DNA from: an uncultured Pseudomonadales bacterium
GTDB lineage: Bacteria > Pseudomonadota > Gammaproteobacteria > Pseudomonadales > Azotimanducaceae
DNA length: 64,000 nt
Reading direction: 5' to 3'
NCBI GenBank assembly: GCA_958296405.1
Contig: OY282519.1
Span: 1,410,132 to 1,474,131 of the forward strand
In this document: one piece after another, positions 9,234 to 19,593 of the stretch
Position numbering within the stretch: the first letter of the stretch is position 1
Layout of the letters: the number at the start of each line of letters is the position of its first letter
The notes under the pieces: model-generated
Databases searched by the model: none
What the model was told of the DNA's origin: nothing
Seen by the model: the letters and a program-made list of their open reading frames with translations, nothing else
Program-made: the position numbers and the translations under genes

Positions 9234-9692
9234 TCAGCCGTCTTCTGTGTTGAGCTTGCGCACTTCCTCGGAGAACTCGCGCACGTCTTGGAAATCTCGA
9301 TACACGGATGCGAAGCGCACATACGCCACGGCGTCCATGCCGCGCAGTTCGCCCATGACGGCCTCGCCGAGCTGCCGCGACGGCACCTCGCGTTCGCCGG
9401 TGGCGCGGAGCATGTGGCTGATGCGGGTGATGGCGCTCTCCACCGCGTCTGCGTCAACGGGGCGCTTCTCCAGCGCCCGCCGCATGCCGGCGCGGAGCTT
9501 GTCCTCGTTGAACGGTTCCCGCTCGCCGTTGCTCTTAACGATGCGCGGCATCGCCAGCTCCGCCGTCTCGTAGGTGGTGAAGCGGTCTCCGCAGGTGAGG
9601 CATTCCCGTCGCCGTCGCACTTGGCCGCCCTCGGCGACGAGCCGCGAGTCGATCACCTTGGTGTCGTCAGCGCGGCAAAACGGGCAGTGCAT
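9234..9692 (-). CDS. nrdR: Transcriptional repressor NrdR
   Basis: A 152-residue repressor of ribonucleotide reductase genes. The N-terminal zinc ribbon is complete (C3, C6, C31, C34: MHCPFC and CLTCG) and is followed by RFTTYE and an ATP-cone domain beginning [16 protein letters not shown]. It binds ATP/dATP and NrdR boxes in target promoters; no box was noticed in this window. It sits between glyA (1-base gap) and ribD, a conserved place for nrdR in Gammaproteobacteria. Confidence 0.97.
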   Translation of the reverse strand: MHCPFCRADDTKVIDSRLVAEGGQVRRRRECLTCGDRFTTYETAELAMPRIVKSNGEREPFNEDKLRAGMRRALEKRPVDADAVESAITRISHMLRATGEREVPSRQLGEAVMGELRGMDAVAYVRFASVYRDFQDVREFSEEVRKLNTEDG

Positions 9693-9693
9693 G

Positions 9694-10953
9694 TCAACAG
9701 GTTGCGTAAACGGGGAACGCCCGGCACAGCTCCAACACTCTGCGGCGCACCGATTCGATCATGTTGTCGTTGCCGACGTCAGCGAGCACGTCGCACATCC
9801 AGCCAGTGACGGTGCCGAACTCGGCCTTGCCGAAGCCGCGCCGCGTGCCGGCCGGCGAGCCGATGCGCAAGCCGGAGGTGATGAAGGGCGGGCGCGGATC
9901 GTTCGGCACGGCGTTCTTATTGACGGTGATGTTGGCGCGCCCCAACGCGGCGTCGGCGTCTTTGCCGGTGATGCCGGCATCGATGAGGTCGAGCAGGAAC
10001 AGGTGGTTGTCCGTGCCGTTGGACACCACCCGATGGCCGCGCTCGATGAACTCATCCGCCATCGCCTTGGCGTTGGCGAGCACCCGGCGCTGATAGGCGG
10101 CGAACTCCGGCGTCGCGGCCTCTTTGAAGCACACTGCTTTCGCCGCGATCACATGCATGAGCGGGCCGCCCTGCGAGCCTGGGAAGAGGGCCGAGTTCAA
10201 GCGCTTCTCGATGTCCTTGTTCGCTCGCGCCAAGATGACTCCGCCGCGCGGGCCGGCCAGCGTCTTGTGCGTTGTGGTGGTGGTGACATCTGCGATCTGC
10301 ACCGGATTCGGATACAGGCCGGCGGCGACGAGCCCGGCGACGTGGGCCATGTCCACCACCAAGTAGGCGCCAACGGCATCCGCGATGGCGCGGAAGCGCT
10401 GCCAATCCATGCGCCGGCTATAGGCGGAGAAGCCGGCCATCAGCAACTTGGGCCGGTGTTGCTCGGCGAGCCGCTGTACGGCGTCGTAATCCACGCAGCC
10501 CGTTTCCGCATCGACGCCGTATTGGACGGCGCGGTAGAGCTTGCCGGAGAAGTTCACCGTGGCGCCGTGGGTGAGATGGCCACCGTCTGCCAACCCCATG
10601 CCCAACACGCAATCGCCCGGTTCGAGCAGGGCGAGATACACGGCGGCGTTGGCTTGCGAGCCGGAGTGCGGCTGAACATTGGCGTAGTCTGCACCGAACA
10701 GCGCCTTGACGCGCTCCAAGGCGATGCGCTCGATGCGGTCCACATGCTCGCAGCCGCCGTAGTAGCGCCGCCCAGGGTAGCCCTCGGCATATTTGTTGGT
10801 GAGCACGCTGCCTTGCGCCTCCAACACGCGGCGGCTCACATAGTTCTCAGACGCAATGAGCTCGATGTGCTCTTCCTGACGCCGGTTTTCGGCGGCGATG
10901 GTGCGCCAAACCTCATCGTCAAAGCCGCGTAGGGCATCCGTTCGGGCGAACAT
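9694..10953 (-). CDS. glyA: Serine hydroxymethyltransferase
   Basis: A 419-residue PLP enzyme interconverting serine and glycine with tetrahydrofolate, the main source of one-carbon units. The family lysine is K230 in [14 protein letters not shown]; other marks are ELIASENY near 31-38, [15 protein letters not shown] and [13 protein letters not shown]. It is the first gene of the minus-strand glyA-nrdR-ribD-ribH-nusB-thiL-pgpA run. No strong ribosome-binding site precedes the ATG. A TACAAT element on the minus strand about 30 bases upstream could be its -10 box. Confidence 0.97.
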   Translation of the reverse strand: MFARTDALRGFDDEVWRTIAAENRRQEEHIELIASENYVSRRVLEAQGSVLTNKYAEGYPGRRYYGGCEHVDRIERIALERVKALFGADYANVQPHSGSQANAAVYLALLEPGDCVLGMGLADGGHLTHGATVNFSGKLYRAVQYGVDAETGCVDYDAVQRLAEQHRPKLLMAGFSAYSRRMDWQRFRAIADAVGAYLVVDMAHVAGLVAAGLYPNPVQIADVTTTTTHKTLAGPRGGVILARANKDIEKRLNSALFPGSQGGPLMHVIAAKAVCFKEAATPEFAAYQRRVLANAKAMADEFIERGHRVVSNGTDNHLFLLDLIDAGITGKDADAALGRANITVNKNAVPNDPRPPFITSGLRIGSPAGTRRGFGKAEFGTVTGWMCDVLADVGNDNMIESVRRRVLELCRAFPVYATC

Positions 10954-11203
10954 GCCAAGGGATTCGTCTCAGGGAAAGATGCATTGTACTCCGGTAAAAC
11001 GCGCCGACCTTGAGGGATTTTCATGCAGAGCGAGCACCGCCTTCAGCCTCGGGCGCACGGCTCGCAGGGGTTCGGCGCTGGGCGACGGGAAGCGAGCGGC
11101 TCGCAAGGGGCTAGGCGCCGAGCGGCAGCGGGCAGCGGCGACGGCATCGCCTCGGTGCGGCGGGCTACAATGGCCGGGCAAGGTTCGGGGCCACGGAGCG
11201 AGC

Positions 11204-11998
11204 ATGATCGTCGAGCAGATTTGGACAGGCAACGCCTACCGCAACTTCAACTACCTCATCGCCTGCCCGGAGACCGGCGAGGCGCTCGCCATCGACCCCC
11301 TCGACTTCCGCAAATGCCTCGATCGGGCACGGGAACGGGGCTGGGACATCACCCAAGTGCTGAACACCCACGAACATGGCGACCACACGGGTGGCAACGG
11401 GCCGATGATCGAGGCGACCGGCGCCAAGCTCTTGGCCCACGCGAACGCCGGGCCACGCATCGACGGCATTGACGTGGGGCTCGCCGCGGGAGACACCGTC
11501 ACCGTGGGCAAAACGGTAGAGCTGCTGGCCCTCGACACGCCGGGCCACACCATGAGCCATGTTTGCCTGCTCTCGAAGACCGACGCGCCGGCGCTCTTCT
11601 GCGGCGACACGCTGTTCAACGCCGGCGCCGGCAACTGCCACGGCGGGGGGCATCCCGAGGAGCTGTACGACACATTCGTTTCGCAACTCGCCAAGCTGCC
11701 TGAGGCCACCCGCATCTACCCTGGGCACGATTACATCACCAACAACTTGGGCTTCACGCTGGACCGCGAGCCAGACAACGCAGCGGCGCAGCAACTCGCG
11801 AACGAACTGGCCGACACGCATGACCCGGCCAACCCGCTCGTGACGACGCTGGCCCAAGAGCGTGAGATCAACACCTTCTTTCGGCTCGGCAACCCCACCA
11901 TCCTGCGCCGCCTGCGCGAGGCGTTCCCTGAGCTTGGCGAACAGCCATCGCCCAAGGAGGCGTTCATCAAGCTGCGCGAATTGCGCAACAGTTGGTAG
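11204..11998 (+). CDS. gloB: Hydroxyacylglutathione hydrolase (glyoxalase II)
   Basis: A 264-residue metallo-beta-lactamase fold enzyme that hydrolyses S-lactoylglutathione to lactate and glutathione in methylglyoxal detoxification. The binuclear metal site is seen as THEHGDH (55-61), TPGHTMSHV, FCGDTLF and YPGHDY. The C-terminal region (EREINTFFRLGNP) matches the substrate-binding helices of glyoxalase II, which separates it from other fold members. The frame is open 300 bases further upstream, but the ATG at 11204 is preceded by GGAG and begins the homology. A TACAAT at 11166-11171 may be its -10 box. Confidence 0.93.
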   Translation: MIVEQIWTGNAYRNFNYLIACPETGEALAIDPLDFRKCLDRARERGWDITQVLNTHEHGDHTGGNGPMIEATGAKLLAHANAGPRIDGIDVGLAAGDTVTVGKTVELLALDTPGHTMSHVCLLSKTDAPALFCGDTLFNAGAGNCHGGGHPEELYDTFVSQLAKLPEATRIYPGHDYITNNLGFTLDREPDNAAAQQLANELADTHDPANPLVTTLAQEREINTFFRLGNPTILRRLREAFPELGEQPSPKEAFIKLRELRNSW

Positions 11999-12074
11999 CG
12001 GACAAGCGCGGGAACCCGCACGTCTCACCACGGGCCCGGCTGGCGCTCAGCGCGGGTGAGCGCGTGAGTGACGC

Positions 12075-13163
12075 CTAGCGGGCAGCCGCGCTGTCGTTGA
12101 CCTCTTGGTTGGCCGCGTCGGCGTCGGCATTCGCCGGCGCTTTCCGCTGCGCGGGCTTCGATTTGTAGTGGTCTGGGAAGCGCAGCGTCGTTTCGCTCAT
12201 GGCGGCCTGCATCATGCGGCCGCGCTCGCGGTCATAGGTGTGGTAGTCCAAATCTGCCGGAACGCTCACTTTGTCTCCCGCCGGCTCCGTGTCGAATAGG
12301 CTCAAGTAGCCCTGTGGCGCCTCCGTCATGCGCTCCGCATCCACGCCGCTCTTGCCCCAAGGCATGCCGTGGTACACGTTCATCAGCCGCGCAAAGCGCA
12401 GCGGATTCCGCGCCAGCGCCTCATTCGTGGCCGTTTGCCGATACGCCTCTTGGGTTTGCATGTGCGGGCGGTTGTACATGCCGAGCACCATCATGCGCAG
12501 GCCGTCGGTGTCCTTCGGATAGGAGCAGTGCCATGTGTGGTCGCCCCAGATAACCATGGAACCGGCTGGCGCTTCCACCGGATGGGCGTTGTCCAGCCAA
12601 TACTCCGACTCCTCCACGGAGGGCAGGCGCCGCCAGCGGTGGCTGCCGGGCACGAACGCCAAGCCGCCGTCGGCCTTGGAGTAATCCGTCACCAGATAGT
12701 TGAAGTTGGCGCCGAACACCTCGACAGCCATGGTGGGCATCTCGAACTGCGCCCAATCCGCATGGACGCTGGTGCGCGACGGCCCCCGACCCTTCACCCA
12801 AACGTTGCAGAGGCTCAGGATGCAATCCGTGCCCACCATCCATTGGATGAGGCCCAACGCCGCCGGCGTGAGCACCAGTTTCTCGAACACTTGGTCGTCC
12901 CACAGGCAGAAGCGAAGCAGTTCCTGACCGTCCGCGTACACGTCCTGCAATTCCTCCGGCGCACAGCCCTTGCGCCCGCACGCGACGCGAGTGGCCGCTT
13001 CGCGCACTTGGCGATGCAATTCCGGCGGCCCCACCTTCTCCGGCGGAATCACCGTGAAGCCGAACGCTTCGAGTTCAGCGAGGTTCTCCAAGAGATCCAG
13101 TTGCTTCAGTTCGCGGTACAGCGCCGGCGTCGTCTTCGCCGAAGACCAGTCTTGAATCTGCAT
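12075..13163 (-). CDS. Phytanoyl-CoA dioxygenase (PhyH) family protein 1
   Basis: A 362-residue non-haem iron, 2-oxoglutarate-dependent oxygenase of the PhyH family. The iron triad fits H134-x-D136 (SVHADW) and H212 (GDHTWH), with R223 as the likely 2-oxoglutarate anchor. The family hydroxylates very different substrates, from phytanoyl-CoA to ectoine and natural products, so the substrate is unknown. The C-terminal 25 residues are low-complexity (Ala, Asn, Asp). Two related proteins occur at 41078-42046 and 42846-43779. It stands alone, convergent with gloB. Confidence 0.85.
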   Translation of the reverse strand: MQIQDWSSAKTTPALYRELKQLDLLENLAELEAFGFTVIPPEKVGPPELHRQVREAATRVACGRKGCAPEELQDVYADGQELLRFCLWDDQVFEKLVLTPAALGLIQWMVGTDCILSLCNVWVKGRGPSRTSVHADWAQFEMPTMAVEVFGANFNYLVTDYSKADGGLAFVPGSHRWRRLPSVEESEYWLDNAHPVEAPAGSMVIWGDHTWHCSYPKDTDGLRMMVLGMYNRPHMQTQEAYRQTATNEALARNPLRFARLMNVYHGMPWGKSGVDAERMTEAPQGYLSLFDTEPAGDKVSVPADLDYHTYDRERGRMMQAAMSETTLRFPDHYKSKPAQRKAPANADADAANQEVNDSAAAR

Positions 13164-13279
13164 CGTTGCCCCTCGCGGCTACTCGAATCGGAGTGTACCC
13201 CACGCTTGGGCGAAGGCGAGTCGAACGATGGCGGGGCGTTACCATGCCCGCTTTCGGCGGCTCCACAGGGGAGGCCACC

Positions 13280-14018
13280 TTGATCGACCTCTACTACTGG
13301 CCCACCCCGAACGGCTGGAAGGCCACGATCATGCTGGAGGAGTGCGGCCTGAAGTACCGCTTGATCCCCGTGGACATCGGCCGCGGCGACCAGTTCAAGC
13401 CGGAGTTCCTGCGCATCAGCCCAAACAACCAGATGCCGGCGATCGTGGATCACCATCCTTTGGGAGGTGGCGAACCGTTGGCCATCTTCGAGTCCAGCGC
13501 GATTCTCGAGTACTTGGCTGACAAGACCGGCAAGTTCCTGCCCTTGGACGTGGCGGCGCGATACAAGGCGTTGCAGTGGGTGCATTGGCAAGCGGCGAAC
13601 TTGGGGCCGATGATGGCCAATACCAACCACTTCAAGAACGACGCCCGCAACATCGTTGATGATCCGAAGATGCTCGCTTATGGGGAGAAGCGCTTCGTCG
13701 GTGAGGTGGACCGGCTCTCCGGCGTAATGGACGCCCAGCTTTCCGCCAATGAATACCTGGCGGGCGCGGAGTACAGCATTGCCGACATCAGCAGCTGGCC
13801 ATGGGCGATGCTCATCGGCCGCATGCTGGGCGAAGAGATGTGGGAGAACTGCCCGCACCTGAAGCGTTGGGTGGATCAGCTGCGCGCCCGTCCAGCCGTG
13901 GACCGGGGTTTCCGCGCCCATCGCGAATGGGGCCAGCGCGAACTCACCGAAGCAGAGGAGAAGGCGCACCGCGAGCTGCTCCTCAACCAAGACAGCGGGA
14001 AGATGCAGGCGGTGCGCA
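13280..14018 (+). repeat. Direct repeat of GST coding sequence, copy 1
   Basis: About 740 bases that match 18855-19593 on the same strand, encoding GST sequences about 90% identical. Similarity also runs some 35 bases upstream of both TTG codons (a shared GGCGTTA-x-CATGCC stretch). In copy 1 the match decays shortly after the codons for NQDSGK, where the GT-D-like domain begins. Confidence 0.85.
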
Positions 14019-15004
14019 AAGCCGCAGCCCAGACGGTCGCAAAGCGCCAAGCGGACACCCGGCGCAAGGTCGAACTTGCCGACACAGAGGCTCGGCTCAA
14101 CGCGTTCGAGGTTTTCTTGGAAGTGAAGCGACGGATGGATCAGGGAACGCCGTGTTCCGCGGTTCGCCTTGGCGACGGCGAAGGTATTGTCCTCGGCTAT
14201 CCGGAGTTTACGAATCGACGCGATGTGGATGAGTACCTGCTGAGATGGATTCGGACAAAGGATGTCGCGGAGGCGGACGTCCGCCAGCTCGTCGATGCGC
14301 TGAGGGCTGCGGTGAAAGATGCAGACATCGTGGGCCTGCCGCGCCCAAAGCAGATGGTCTATCGCAGTTACCAAGCAGTGTCCCAAGCCATCGAGGCGTT
14401 CAACCTGCGAAGCGCGTCCACGTTAGTGACCCATGCGGCTCTCCATCGGCTATTGCAGTATGCGCTGCTCTATCGTCCGCTGCTTCAGGGTGCGCGCTTC
14501 CTGGGCTTGATTTCCTGTCGGGACATTGCCGAAGACCTGCAAGCGTTGTTCGGCATCCGCGCAACCCGCTGGTATGGCGTGCGCGGCGAAGACGTGACGC
14601 ACTTCACCGACTTCGACATCGACCAGCCCGGCCCAATAGAGACCATGCACTATCCCGACGGCTACCGCCAACTATACGAAGAGCTCACCGTTCCGTTCCC
14701 GGGCGCGTTGTTCCTCGTGGGTGCCGGGGCCTTCGGCAAGATCTATTGCCATTGGATTAAGCAGCGAGGCGGAGTGGCCATCGATATCGGCTCGTTGTTT
14801 GATTCTTGGGCCGGTGTCGGCCGCATCGGCCGTGGGCTTGGCGTTCACGCCTTCAGCTTGGCCGTGTATGGAGAGATGCCAAGCATTCGCCGCGACGAGG
14901 CCATTCAACGCTACAACGACCTATTGCAGCGCCTTGGTTTGGACGACATCTCGCCGGCGCCGACCGACGCCGCCTACATCAAGGAGCTTCCGGAAAGCTG
15001 GTAG
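13280..15004 (+). CDS. GST fused to a GT-D-like glycosyltransferase domain
   Basis: A 574-residue chimera. Residues 1 to about 246 are a glutathione S-transferase of the YfcG/Nu type: TPNGWKATIMLEE at the start, QMPAIVD with the cis-proline and FESSAIL for the glutathione gamma-glutamyl group. About 217 of the first 241 residues match the stand-alone GST at 18855. From about residue 260 a different domain follows, with VRLGDGEGIVLGYPEF, DIVGLPRP, GLISCRD and VGAGAFGKIYCHWIKQRGG. These resemble the GT-D fold (DUF1792-type) proteins found in glycosylation loci. TTG at 13280 is preferred over the ATG at 13244: GGGAGG lies 8 bases upstream, and in the paralogue the equivalent ATG is out of frame. 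Domain assignment of the C-terminal part is by recalled motif pattern only. Confidence 0.8.
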   Translation: MIDLYYWPTPNGWKATIMLEECGLKYRLIPVDIGRGDQFKPEFLRISPNNQMPAIVDHHPLGGGEPLAIFESSAILEYLADKTGKFLPLDVAARYKALQWVHWQAANLGPMMANTNHFKNDARNIVDDPKMLAYGEKRFVGEVDRLSGVMDAQLSANEYLAGAEYSIADISSWPWAMLIGRMLGEEMWENCPHLKRWVDQLRARPAVDRGFRAHREWGQRELTEAEEKAHRELLLNQDSGKMQAVRKAAAQTVAKRQADTRRKVELADTEARLNAFEVFLEVKRRMDQGTPCSAVRLGDGEGIVLGYPEFTNRRDVDEYLLRWIRTKDVAEADVRQLVDALRAAVKDADIVGLPRPKQMVYRSYQAVSQAIEAFNLRSASTLVTHAALHRLLQYALLYRPLLQGARFLGLISCRDIAEDLQALFGIRATRWYGVRGEDVTHFTDFDIDQPGPIETMHYPDGYRQLYEELTVPFPGALFLVGAGAFGKIYCHWIKQRGGVAIDIGSLFDSWAGVGRIGRGLGVHAFSLAVYGEMPSIRRDEAIQRYNDLLQRLGLDDISPAPTDAAYIKELPESW

Positions 15005-15891
15005 CGGTGCGAAGTCTTGCCGACGCCACCTTTGTTGTTGAAAGCGGCGATGCTTTTTGTTGTTGAAAGCGGCGATGCTTTTCGTGTGCGAGGGTCGCGC
15101 CGCGCTCGCACCGTCACCGTCACAAGCTCTGGCAGGAAGCCGAACTCTGGGGGCGGGTTGCCGTTGTCCGTGAGCGACTGCTTGGCTAAGGGAATGCCAA
15201 GCCCAAAACGCTGCGCGAAGCCAAGGTTCGCCATGATGCCCGCGAGCAGTGGGTTGCGGTAGTCGGCATCGCCATCACTAACGGCCTCTGGCGTCATGCG
15301 CCCGTACAAGCCGCCGGGGTTGGTGATTTCCACCCGGTCGGCGTACCAGTGGATGCGCACTGGCGCGTATGTGCCCTCGTAACTTCGATGCATGATGGCG
15401 TTGTGCGCTAGCTGCCGCAGGGCGTCCAGCGGATAGTCCGGGTAGCGCCGTTCTCGCATCGATCCTGTCACTTGGATGGCCACCGTGACATTCAGGGCAA
15501 GCAGGTCGTCTAGCTGGTGGATGACGTCGTCCAAGCGGCCGGCGAGGCGCCGTTCGATGACGATGGGCGCCGTCACTTCGCGGCCGGCTAGGCGCAGAAA
15601 CTGAACCGAGGCGCCTGGAACGAATGCTTGGGGATCGTTCGTGAATGCGATGAGCGCCGCCCAAGTGGGAACGCCGGCATGGGCCAATCTCAGGGAGGCG
15701 AGCTGGTCCTGCAACGCTTGGGCGTCGCGGCTCAACGCCTCGCGGTCGATGGCGCTTGGCAGGTAGCGGTCGCGAAGAAAGTCGGTGTCTAGCGCGGCGA
15801 GGTCCGTCCCCGTGGCAGGTCTGGAGTCGAAGGGCAGGTGGCTGGCCCACTCCTTGAACTTCACCAAACCGGACTCGAGGTCGCTCATCAT
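14974..15891 (-). pseudogene. Truncated HATPase-type ATP-binding protein with ParA Walker A remnant
   Basis: An open frame of 305 codons that looks like debris of two genes. Its main part matches the middle and C-terminal part of RecG-like ATP-binding regulators (AlbA_2 plus HATPase_c_4 family): LRQLAHNAIMHRSY, ITNPGGLYG, DYRNPLLAGIM and NGNPPPEF. The usual N-terminal AlbA_2 DNA-binding domain of about 110 residues is missing. The last codons read KSIAAFNNKGGVGKTS, the first strand and Walker A loop of a ParA-type ATPase, and then run antisense into the end of the GST-GT-D gene. A 25-base tandem duplication sits at this junction. Probably non-functional; a truncated but expressed protein cannot be excluded. 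Confidence 0.7.
15031..15082. repeat. 25-base tandem duplication in the ParA remnant
   Basis: Two copies with period 25 (15031-15057 and 15056-15082), each containing GTTGTTGAAAGCGGCGATGC. They lie over the start of the ParA-like remnant on the minus strand. As 25 is not a multiple of three, the duplication changes the reading frame. It is not a CRISPR unit: there are only two copies and no spacer. Confidence 0.85.
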
Positions 15892-16072
15892 GACAGCAAT
15901 CTCTGCATCCGCCCTTGCTCACTGCAATTCGGCCTGAACGACGAGGCACCGCGGCGCAAGCGGGCCGCGATGGTCTGCATGCAAAGGCGACGCAACGGCG
16001 CGATGCGCAGCTATTCGGCCGCCAAGCCGTGCTTGGTGCCTAGGAACGGACACTCCTCGTCCCAAGCCCCCA

Positions 16073-18301
16073 TCAAGCCCGCACCGGCAGTGTGCGGTGG
16101 CGGTTCCCGGTCGCGGCGAACACGGCGTTCATGAACGCCGGCGGCACTGGCGGCACGCCTGGTTCGCCCACGCCGGCGGGCAGCGCGTCCGAAGCCACCA
16201 ATTCTACCGTGATGTCTGGGCTTTCGCCCATGCGCAGCACTGGATAGCCGTCGAAGTTGTCCTGCTGCACCCGCCCGTCGCGCATGGTGATTTCGCCGCG
16301 CATGGCGATGGAGAGGCCAAACACCACCGCGCCTTCCATCTGCGCCCGGCAGGTGTCTGGATTGATGTAGGTGCCGCAATCGAGCACTACATGGACACGT
16401 TCCGCATTGATGGCGCCGGCGTCTTCCTGCACCTCCACCACCGCAGCCACATAGGAGCGGAAGCTGTGGTGGACGGCGAATCCCAAGGAGCGTCCTGCGG
16501 CCCGGGCGGCGTTCCAATCGGATGCGTCGCGGGCGCGCTCGATCACATGCCGCAGCCGCCCCAAGTCCAGCGCGTGGCCTTCTGGCGGCTGCGTTCCGGG
16601 CACTTCCAACGCGCCGGATTCGCCCAACAATGCGAGCCGGTAGGCGATCGGGTCTTGCCCTGCGGCGGCCGCCAGTTCGTCGATGAACACGTTGCTGGAG
16701 AACGAGTGGAAGATGTTGCACACGCTGCGCAGCCAACCGATGCGCACACCCGGCTCGATGCCGGCGTACTCAAAGCGCTGATTCGGCACGCGAAACGGCA
16801 AGTTGGAGAAGCCCATCTCCAGCTCCCACCCCGCCGGCGCCACCGCCGCCTTGTTGAACGTGGTTTGGATGGAAGGGAACGCCGTGCGTTGCAGCCACGC
16901 CGTCGGGCGGCCTTCGGCATCCAGCTTCGCCTTGTGGTATTGGGCGCTGGCGGCATGGTAGTAGTCGTGCTGGATGTCGTCCTCGCGCCGCCAGGTGACG
17001 CGAATGGGCCGCGCCAGGCGTTTCGAGAGCTCCACCGCTTCAAGCACGAAGTCCGGCTTGGATTTACGCCCGAACGCGCCGCCGAGCAGCGTGACGCGCA
17101 CCGTCACTTGGGCCGGGTCCAGCCCAAGCTGCTGCGCCACCAAGCCCCGCGTGGATTGTGGATCCTGCACCGGCGCCCAGACCTCGCAGCCGGCTGCCGT
17201 GACGTTCGCCAGCGCACAGGGTGGTTCCATCGGCGCGTGGGACAGAAAGGCCGTCTCGTAGAGCGCCTCGACGTCTTGGCCGTCCGCGGCGAACGACGCT
17301 TCCACGTCGCCTTGGTCGAACATGCGCTCGCCATCGGCGCGCACCAACTCGCGCAACTGCCCGGCAAGGGTCGTGCTGTCGAAGCCGTCATGGGGGCTCT
17401 CGCCCCACTCCACCTGCAACGCATCAGCGATCTTGATGGCCGTCCAAGTGCGGTCCGCGATCACCGCAACGCCGCCTAGGGGCTGGAACGTGCCGCCCAA
17501 CCCCACGCCATCCAACGTCTCCACGCCGATGAGCCCAGGTTGCGCCGGCGGCTCGGTGAAACTCGCAACCTTGGCGCCCAGCACTGGCGGGCGCACGATC
17601 ACGGCATGCGCCATGTTCGGCAGCGTCACGTCCATGCCGAAGGCGGCCTGGCCATCCACCACATCGTTCGCGTCCACATGCACCTGCGCTTTGCCGATGT
17701 AGCGATAGTCCGCCCGGCTCTTGAGCGGCGGGTTCGCCGGCACCGGCAAGTCGGCGGCAGCCGGAACCAACTGCGCGTAGCCGAGCTTGCGGCCGGATGG
17801 CTGGTGGCGCACGGCGTGTTCCGCGGCGCCACATTCGGCGGCGGGCACGCCCCATTCCTGGGCGGCGGCCTCGCACAGCATCTCGCGCGCCGCGGCGCCG
17901 GCTTGGCGCAACGTGTCGAAGAGCAGGCGAATGCTCTGTGAACCATCCGTGTTCTGGTCTCCGTACACCGGGTCTCCAACGGCTTGCGCGACGGTGACCG
18001 CGCTCCAATCGGCCTCCAGCTCATCAGCGACGATCTGCGCCAGCGCGGTGCGCACGCCTTGCCCCATTTCGGAACGGCTGGCGGTGATCGTCACGCCGCC
18101 GTCGCCGTCGATGGCGAGGAAGACATTGGGCGCGAGGGTGGCTTGCGGGTCGCGGTTGGCACCGGCCGCGGCGCCGAGCACTGGCGTCGCCGCGCCGAGC
18201 ACGAGCGCCGTGCTGCCCTGCATGAAGCGCCGCCGCGACAGGTTTGCGGGCGCACCTCGGCCATGGGTGGCAGTGAAGGCTTGGATTTGAGGACGGATCA
18301 T
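16073..18301 (-). CDS. Molybdopterin-binding large subunit of an IorB-type oxidoreductase
   Basis: A 742-residue molybdenum hydroxylase large subunit resembling isoquinoline 1-oxidoreductase beta. It opens with a twin-arginine signal (SRRRFMQG then a hydrophobic stretch ending VLGAAA), so the complex should be exported folded. Cofactor motifs include [12 protein letters not shown] and, near the end, [13 protein letters not shown], whose glutamate position is the usual catalytic base. It forms the complex with the 2Fe-2S subunit upstream; the genes overlap by 4 bases (ATGA). No cytochrome subunit is adjacent, so the electron acceptor is unknown. Such enzymes hydroxylate N-heterocycles or aldehydes; the substrate cannot be named. 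Confidence 0.88.
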   Translation of the reverse strand: MIRPQIQAFTATHGRGAPANLSRRRFMQGSTALVLGAATPVLGAAAGANRDPQATLAPNVFLAIDGDGGVTITASRSEMGQGVRTALAQIVADELEADWSAVTVAQAVGDPVYGDQNTDGSQSIRLLFDTLRQAGAAAREMLCEAAAQEWGVPAAECGAAEHAVRHQPSGRKLGYAQLVPAAADLPVPANPPLKSRADYRYIGKAQVHVDANDVVDGQAAFGMDVTLPNMAHAVIVRPPVLGAKVASFTEPPAQPGLIGVETLDGVGLGGTFQPLGGVAVIADRTWTAIKIADALQVEWGESPHDGFDSTTLAGQLRELVRADGERMFDQGDVEASFAADGQDVEALYETAFLSHAPMEPPCALANVTAAGCEVWAPVQDPQSTRGLVAQQLGLDPAQVTVRVTLLGGAFGRKSKPDFVLEAVELSKRLARPIRVTWRREDDIQHDYYHAASAQYHKAKLDAEGRPTAWLQRTAFPSIQTTFNKAAVAPAGWELEMGFSNLPFRVPNQRFEYAGIEPGVRIGWLRSVCNIFHSFSSNVFIDELAAAAGQDPIAYRLALLGESGALEVPGTQPPEGHALDLGRLRHVIERARDASDWNAARAAGRSLGFAVHHSFRSYVAAVVEVQEDAGAINAERVHVVLDCGTYINPDTCRAQMEGAVVFGLSIAMRGEITMRDGRVQQDNFDGYPVLRMGESPDITVELVASDALPAGVGEPGVPPVPPAFMNAVFAATGNRHRTLPVRA

Positions 18302-18753
18302 GCTGCACCCTCCGCAACTTGCTTGATCGCCGCGCGGATGCGCCCGTAGGTGCCGCAGCGGCAGATGTTGCCGGACATGGCCGCGTCGATGTCGGCGTCC
18401 GTGGGCGTCGGGTTGCCGTCCAGCAACGCCGCGGCGGACATGAGTTGCCCCGCTTGGCAATAGCCGCACTGCGGCACGTTGTTCACCACCCACGCTTCAA
18501 CCAAGGCCGGATGGCTTTCTCGCAAGCCTTCGATGGTGGCGATGGCCTTGCCTTGGACGGCGCTGATGGGCATTTGGCAGGAGCGCGTGGCCACGCCTTC
18601 CACCCGCACCGTGCAGGCGCCGCAGAGCGCCCGCCCGCAGCCGAACTTGGTGCCGGTGAGGCCAAGGTCGTCCCGCAGCGCCCACAGGAGCGGCGTGTCT
18701 TCCGGGGCTTCCAGCCGCCGCCGCGAGCCATTCACCATCAATTCCACAGCCAT
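18298..18753 (-). CDS. 2Fe-2S subunit of an IorA-type oxidoreductase
   Basis: A 151-residue small subunit with two 2Fe-2S clusters. The plant-type cluster is bound by C39, C44, C47 and C59 ([11 protein letters not shown]), the second by C96, C99, C131 and C133 (QCGYC and NICRC). It passes electrons from the molybdenum site of the partner subunit. It has no signal of its own, so it is probably carried across the membrane with the Tat-tagged large subunit. The frame is open 9 codons upstream of the chosen ATG at 18753, which begins the homology. It is divergent from the GST at 18855, with about 100 bases between. Confidence 0.92.
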   Translation of the reverse strand: MAVELMVNGSRRRLEAPEDTPLLWALRDDLGLTGTKFGCGRALCGACTVRVEGVATRSCQMPISAVQGKAIATIEGLRESHPALVEAWVVNNVPQCGYCQAGQLMSAAALLDGNPTPTDADIDAAMSGNICRCGTYGRIRAAIKQVAEGAA

Positions 18754-18854
18754 GCGCTTTGCCACTCCCCACGCCGTCAATCGCGGCCAAGGTTACTCCA
18801 ATGGCGGCGAGGCGTTAACATGCCTGCCTTCGACGACCCCGCAAGGAGCCCACG

Positions 18855-19593
18855 TTGATCGACCTCTACTACTGGCCCACCCCGAATGGCTGGAAGGCCA
18901 CCATCATGCTTGAAGAGTGCCGCTTGGATTACCGCGCGATCCCCGTGGACATCGGCGGTGGCGATCAGTTCAAGCCCGATTTCCTGCGCATCAGCCCGAA
19001 CAATCGGATGCCGGCGATGGTGGACGACGAGCCGTTGGGCGGCGGCGCACCATTGGCCATCTTCGAATCGGGCGCGATTCTGGAGTACCTGGCGGAAAAG
19101 ACAGGCAAGTTCCTGCCCAAGGATGTGGCCGGGCGCTACCGCGTCTTGCAGTGGGTGCATTGGCAAATGGCGAACTTGGGGCCGATGATGGGCAACGCCA
19201 ACCACTTCAAGAACTACGCCCGCAACATCGTTGACGACCCGAAAATGCTGGCCTATGGGGAAAAGCGCTTCGTCGGCGAGGTGGACCGGCTCTCCGGCGT
19301 GATGGATGCGCAGCTTTCCGCCAATGAATACTTGGCCGGCGCGGAGTACAGCATTGCGGACATCATCAGCTGGCCGTGGGCGGTGCTCATCGGCCGCATG
19401 CTCGGCGAAGAGATGTGGGAGAACTGCCCGCACCTGAAGCGTTGGGTGGATCAATTGCGCGCCCGTCCTGCCGTGGACCGGGGCTTCCGCGCCCATCGTG
19501 AATGGGGCCAGCGCGAACTCACCGAAGCGGAAGAGAAAGCGCGCCGCGAGCTGCTGTTCAACCAAGACAGCGGGAAGGTGCGCGCAGCGCGCG
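18855..19593 (+). repeat. Direct repeat of GST coding sequence, copy 2
   Basis: Partner of 13280-14018. The two copies are in the same orientation and about 4.8 kb apart; recombination between them would delete the HATPase remnant and the IorAB genes. This copy keeps the normal GST C-terminus. Confidence 0.85.

Noticed and set aside
7644-9809. A 721-codon open frame on the plus strand across ribH and ribD
   Set aside because: It is antisense to ribH, ribD and nrdR, which have clear motifs and normal lengths. High GC makes long antisense frames common.
15031-15082. A possible CRISPR-like repeat
   Set aside because: Only two copies overlap end to end, without spacer, inside a gene remnant; it is a simple tandem duplication.
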